From contig JACMOG010000259.1 of assembly GCA_014378125.1 (NCBI GenBank), positions 1 through 6,546 on the forward strand: 6,546 bases of DNA. The letters are read 5' to 3'. The notes beneath the pieces were generated by a model. The model was not told the origin of the DNA. It made no database searches and was given only the letters and a program-made list of their open reading frames with translations. The translations under genes and the position numbers were made by a program. This DNA is from Vitreoscilla sp. GTDB lineage: Bacteria; Pseudomonadota; Gammaproteobacteria; Burkholderiales; Burkholderiaceae. The stretch's first letter is position 1. The number at the start of each line of letters is the position of its first letter. Positions 4,997-6,546 of the stretch are shown here, piece by piece.

Positions 4997-5473
4997 TTGA
5001 CACGTTCCCCGGATCCCGCCGACATCGTCGTGCGGCCAGTCGTCGACGACGATTTTCCGGCCTGGGCGCCCCTTTGGTCCGGCTACAACGCCTTCTACGG
5101 GCGACAAGGTGCCACCGAGCTGCCCACGGAGGTGACGCGAGTGACCTGGGAGCGGTTTCTCGATCCGTCCGAACCGGTTCACGCGCTCGTCGCCGAAAAA
5201 TCCGGACGGATTGTCGGCCTGGCGCATTTCCTGTACCACCGCAGCACCTCGCAGATCGCGATGAACTGCTACATGCAGGACCTGTTCACCCGTCCTGACG
5301 CACGTGGCGGCGGCGTCGGGCGCCGCCTCATCGAGGCCGTCTACGAGCGCGCTCGCACAGCGGGCGCTGCACGTGTCTATTGGCTCACCCACCACACGAA
5401 CGCGGCGGCGCGGCACCTGTACGATCAGGTCGCGGACGATTCAGGCTTCGTGGTCTACCGAAAGCCCCTGTGA
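4997..5473 (+). CDS. GNAT-family N-acetyltransferase
   Basis: This is a 158-residue single-domain acetyltransferase that transfers acetyl from acetyl-CoA to an amine; the substrate is unknown and the location is probably cytoplasmic. The fold begins at DIVVRPVVDDDF (residues 9-20). Strand 4 and the acetyl-CoA pyrophosphate loop are YMQDLFTRPDARGGGVGRRLI (92-112), with the R/Q-x-x-G-x-G-like loop R103-G-G-G-V-G108. The late motif YWLTHHTNAAARHLYDQVA (128-146) has the N and Y residues typical of GNATs, and the chain ends GFVVYRKPL. I choose TTG 4997 because AAGGA (4986-4990) lies six bases upstream and the protein then starts just before the fold. ATG 4958 (171 residues) has no ribosome binding site, and ATG 4799 adds about 65 residues of non-domain sequence. 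The gene is on the opposite strand to the GST remnant and convergent with ilvD. Confidence 0.88.
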   Translation: MTRSPDPADIVVRPVVDDDFPAWAPLWSGYNAFYGRQGATELPTEVTRVTWERFLDPSEPVHALVAEKSGRIVGLAHFLYHRSTSQIAMNCYMQDLFTRPDARGGGVGRRLIEAVYERARTAGAARVYWLTHHTNAAARHLYDQVADDSGFVVYRKPL

Positions 5474-5496
5474 TCTCCAGGGACCGCGAGCGCGAT

Positions 5497-5508
5497 CGGC
5501 TCGAGCCG
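5497..5508. terminator. Palindrome 24 bases after the GNAT stop, possible terminator stem
   Basis: CGGCTCGAGCCG is a perfect 12-base palindrome. The flanking TCCAGG (5476-5481) and CCTGGA (5513-5518) could pair as an outer stem with an unequal internal loop. It lies just after the GNAT stop and would fold in RNA from either strand. The lack of a T-run keeps this tentative. Confidence 0.25.
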
Positions 5509-5531
5509 GCCTCCTGGACGGAGAGTTGTCG

Positions 5532-5573
5532 ATGATCGTCGTGGCCTGCGCCGTGTCTTGCTGTCTCGCCTGA
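5532..5573 (+). CDS. Possible 13-residue Cys-rich micro-ORF
   Basis: ATG 5532 to TGA 5571-5573 encodes MIVVACAVSCCLA, preceded by GGAG (5520-5523) with an eight-base spacing. It is hydrophobic with three cysteines. It follows the GNAT gene on the same strand and could be a chance frame. I recognise no family. Confidence 0.12.
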   Translation: MIVVACAVSCCLA

Positions 5574-5681
5574 TCCCGGACTCTGCTTCGGGAGTCGGCG
5601 CGGGCGTTTGACGCGGCATCTCGATTGACAACACAAGGGTTGGCCGGCCGTTTGGCGCGGTCGTCTCGGCCACAGCCTTCG

Positions 5682-6546
5682 TCAATCGAACTTGTCCAGC
5701 ACCGCCCCGAAGCTGGCGCTCGACGAGTGCCTGGCGAACTTGGCCAGCACGCCCCGGGTGTAGCGCGGCGCCGGCTGCGTCCAGGCTGCCTTGCGGCGCG
5801 CCAGCTCGTCGTCGGGCACATGCAGTTGCAGCAGCAACTGGTGCGCATCGATGGTGATGGAGTCCCCCTCGTGCACCAGCGCGATCGCGCCCCCTTCGTA
5901 GGCCTCGGGCGCCACATGCCCCACCACCATCCCCCAGGTGCCGCCCGAGAAGCGCCCGTCGGTGATCAGCCCCACCGACTCGCCCAGCCCCTGGCCGATG
6001 AGCGCGCCCGTGGGTGCCAGCATCTCCGGCATGCCCGGCCCGCCCTTGGGCCCCAGGTAGCGAAGGATCATCACGTCGCCGGCCACGATCCTGTTGGCCA
6101 TGATGGCGGCCAGCGCCGACTGCTCGTCGTCGAACACGCGGGCCGGGCCGGTCATGACGGGGCTCTTCAGGCCGGTGATCTTGGCCACGCAGCCCTCGGT
6201 GGCGAGGTTGCCACGAAGGATGGCCAGGTGCCCGTCGGCGTACATGGCGTCGGCGATGGCGCGGATCACCTGCTGGTCGGCACGCGGCGTCGAGGGCACG
6301 TCGGCCAGCGTCTCGGCGATCGTGATGCCGGTGATGGTCATGCAGTCGCCGTGCAGCAGGCCGGCGTCGAGCAGCAGCTTCATCACCTGCGGGATGCCGC
6401 CGGCGCGGTGCAGGTCGATGGCCAGGAAACGGCCGCTGGGCTTCAGGTCGCACAGCACCGGCGTGCGCTTGCGGATGCGCTCGAAGTCGTCGATGGTCCA
6501 CTCGACTTCGGCCGCGTGCGCGATGGCCAGGAAGTGCAGCACCGCG
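5682..6546 (-). CDS. ilvD: Dihydroxy-acid dehydratase, C-terminal half
   Basis: This is about 287 codons of IlvD, running off the right edge; the start lies outside, and the complete enzyme is about 560-600 residues. IlvD dehydrates 2,3-dihydroxy-isovalerate and dihydroxy-methylvalerate to the 2-keto acids in valine, leucine and isoleucine synthesis, using an Fe-S cluster, in the cytoplasm. The visible motifs are [12 protein letters not shown] at the window edge, [68 protein letters not shown] and the signature [13 protein letters not shown]. The serine of that signature (codon 5948-5946) is the proposed catalytic base in this family. The C-terminus ends [10 protein letters not shown] with TGA at 5684-5682. 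Sugar-acid dehydratases of the same superfamily are the alternative, but the spacing and motifs fit IlvD well. No lesion is seen; the cluster-binding cysteines would lie in the missing half. Confidence 0.93.
   Translation of the reverse strand, partial: AVLHFLAIAHAAEVEWTIDDFERIRKRTPVLCDLKPSGRFLAIDLHRAGGIPQVMKLLLDAGLLHGDCMTITGITIAETLADVPSTPRADQQVIRAIADAMYADGHLAILRGNLATEGCVAKITGLKSPVMTGPARVFDDEQSALAAIMANRIVAGDVMILRYLGPKGGPGMPEMLAPTGALIGQGLGESVGLITDGRFSGGTWGMVVGHVAPEAYEGGAIALVHEGDSITIDAHQLLLQLHVPDDELARRKAAWTQPAPRYTRGVLAKFARHSSSASFGAVLDKFD

Larger units (their letters stand above)
5474..5681. other. Convergent intergenic region, GNAT to ilvD
   Basis: This 208-base gap separates two genes that end toward each other. 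It contains a perfect palindrome CGGCTCGAGCCG (5497-5508) enclosed by TCCAGG (5476-5481) and CCTGGA (5513-5518). It also contains a small hairpin GACTC/GAGTC (5579-5583 with 5592-5596). Either could help end transcription, but neither is followed by a T-run on the relevant strand. A 13-codon open frame at 5532-5573 is listed separately. No gene is recognised. Confidence 0.6.

Noticed and set aside
5625..5630. Perfect TTGACA -35 box in the GNAT-ilvD gap
   Set aside because: No -10-like hexamer lies at 16-18 bases, and it would fire antisense into ilvD.
1..6546. Defence system, toxin-antitoxin pair, mobile element, CRISPR array or biosynthetic cluster
   Set aside because: No transposase, integrase, repeat-spacer pattern, antitoxin-toxin pair or defence domain was recognised among the coding regions.

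Overview
The window is GC-rich, densely packed bacterial chromosome. The protein families and gene order point to a betaproteobacterium of the Burkholderiales, most likely Comamonadaceae (Variovorax/Acidovorax-like). That placement rests on recognising the acetyl-CoA synthetase tail, the small Trp-rich protein family and the IlvD sequence style, not on a search. Most of it looks like ordinary housekeeping or accessory chromosome. I see no CRISPR array, tRNA, rRNA, insertion sequence or phage gene, and no clearly new multi-gene system.

Layout. Bases 1-286 (+) are the C-terminal end of acetyl-CoA synthetase, followed at once by a near-perfect hairpin. Bases 415-1913 (+) hold a tight three-gene cluster: a small Trp-rich membrane protein, a DUF2251-like soluble protein and an alpha/beta hydrolase. 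The intergenic gaps are 1 and 13 bases. Bases 1910-4063 (-) hold a second cluster, transcribed toward the first: a DeoR-family repressor, a YbjJ-like MFS transporter and a 65-residue Cys-rich oxidoreductase-like protein. The two clusters meet tail to tail and share four bases (CTAG) that contain both stop codons. The DeoR gene appears to have a leaderless promoter flanked by two 16-base direct repeats exactly 22 bases apart, a plausible operator.

Bases 4141-4758 (-) are a decayed glutathione S-transferase gene with three separate lesions: no usable start, a frameshift near 4511, and an in-frame TAG at 4204-4206 after which the family's usual C-terminus is still readable. About 240 bases of unassigned sequence follow, including a perfect 6-4-6 inverted repeat. 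A GNAT acetyltransferase (+) comes next, probably starting at TTG 4997. A 208-base convergent gap then leads to the C-terminal half of dihydroxy-acid dehydratase IlvD (-), which runs off the right edge.

How the genes work together: Acs and IlvD are central metabolism (acetate activation; branched-chain amino acid synthesis) and simply flank the region. DeoR plus MFS looks like a locally regulated transport unit whose substrate cannot be read from the sequence, and no sugar kinase or catabolic enzyme accompanies it here. The GST remnant and the unassigned DNA around it suggest a spot of gene decay between the DeoR unit and the GNAT gene.
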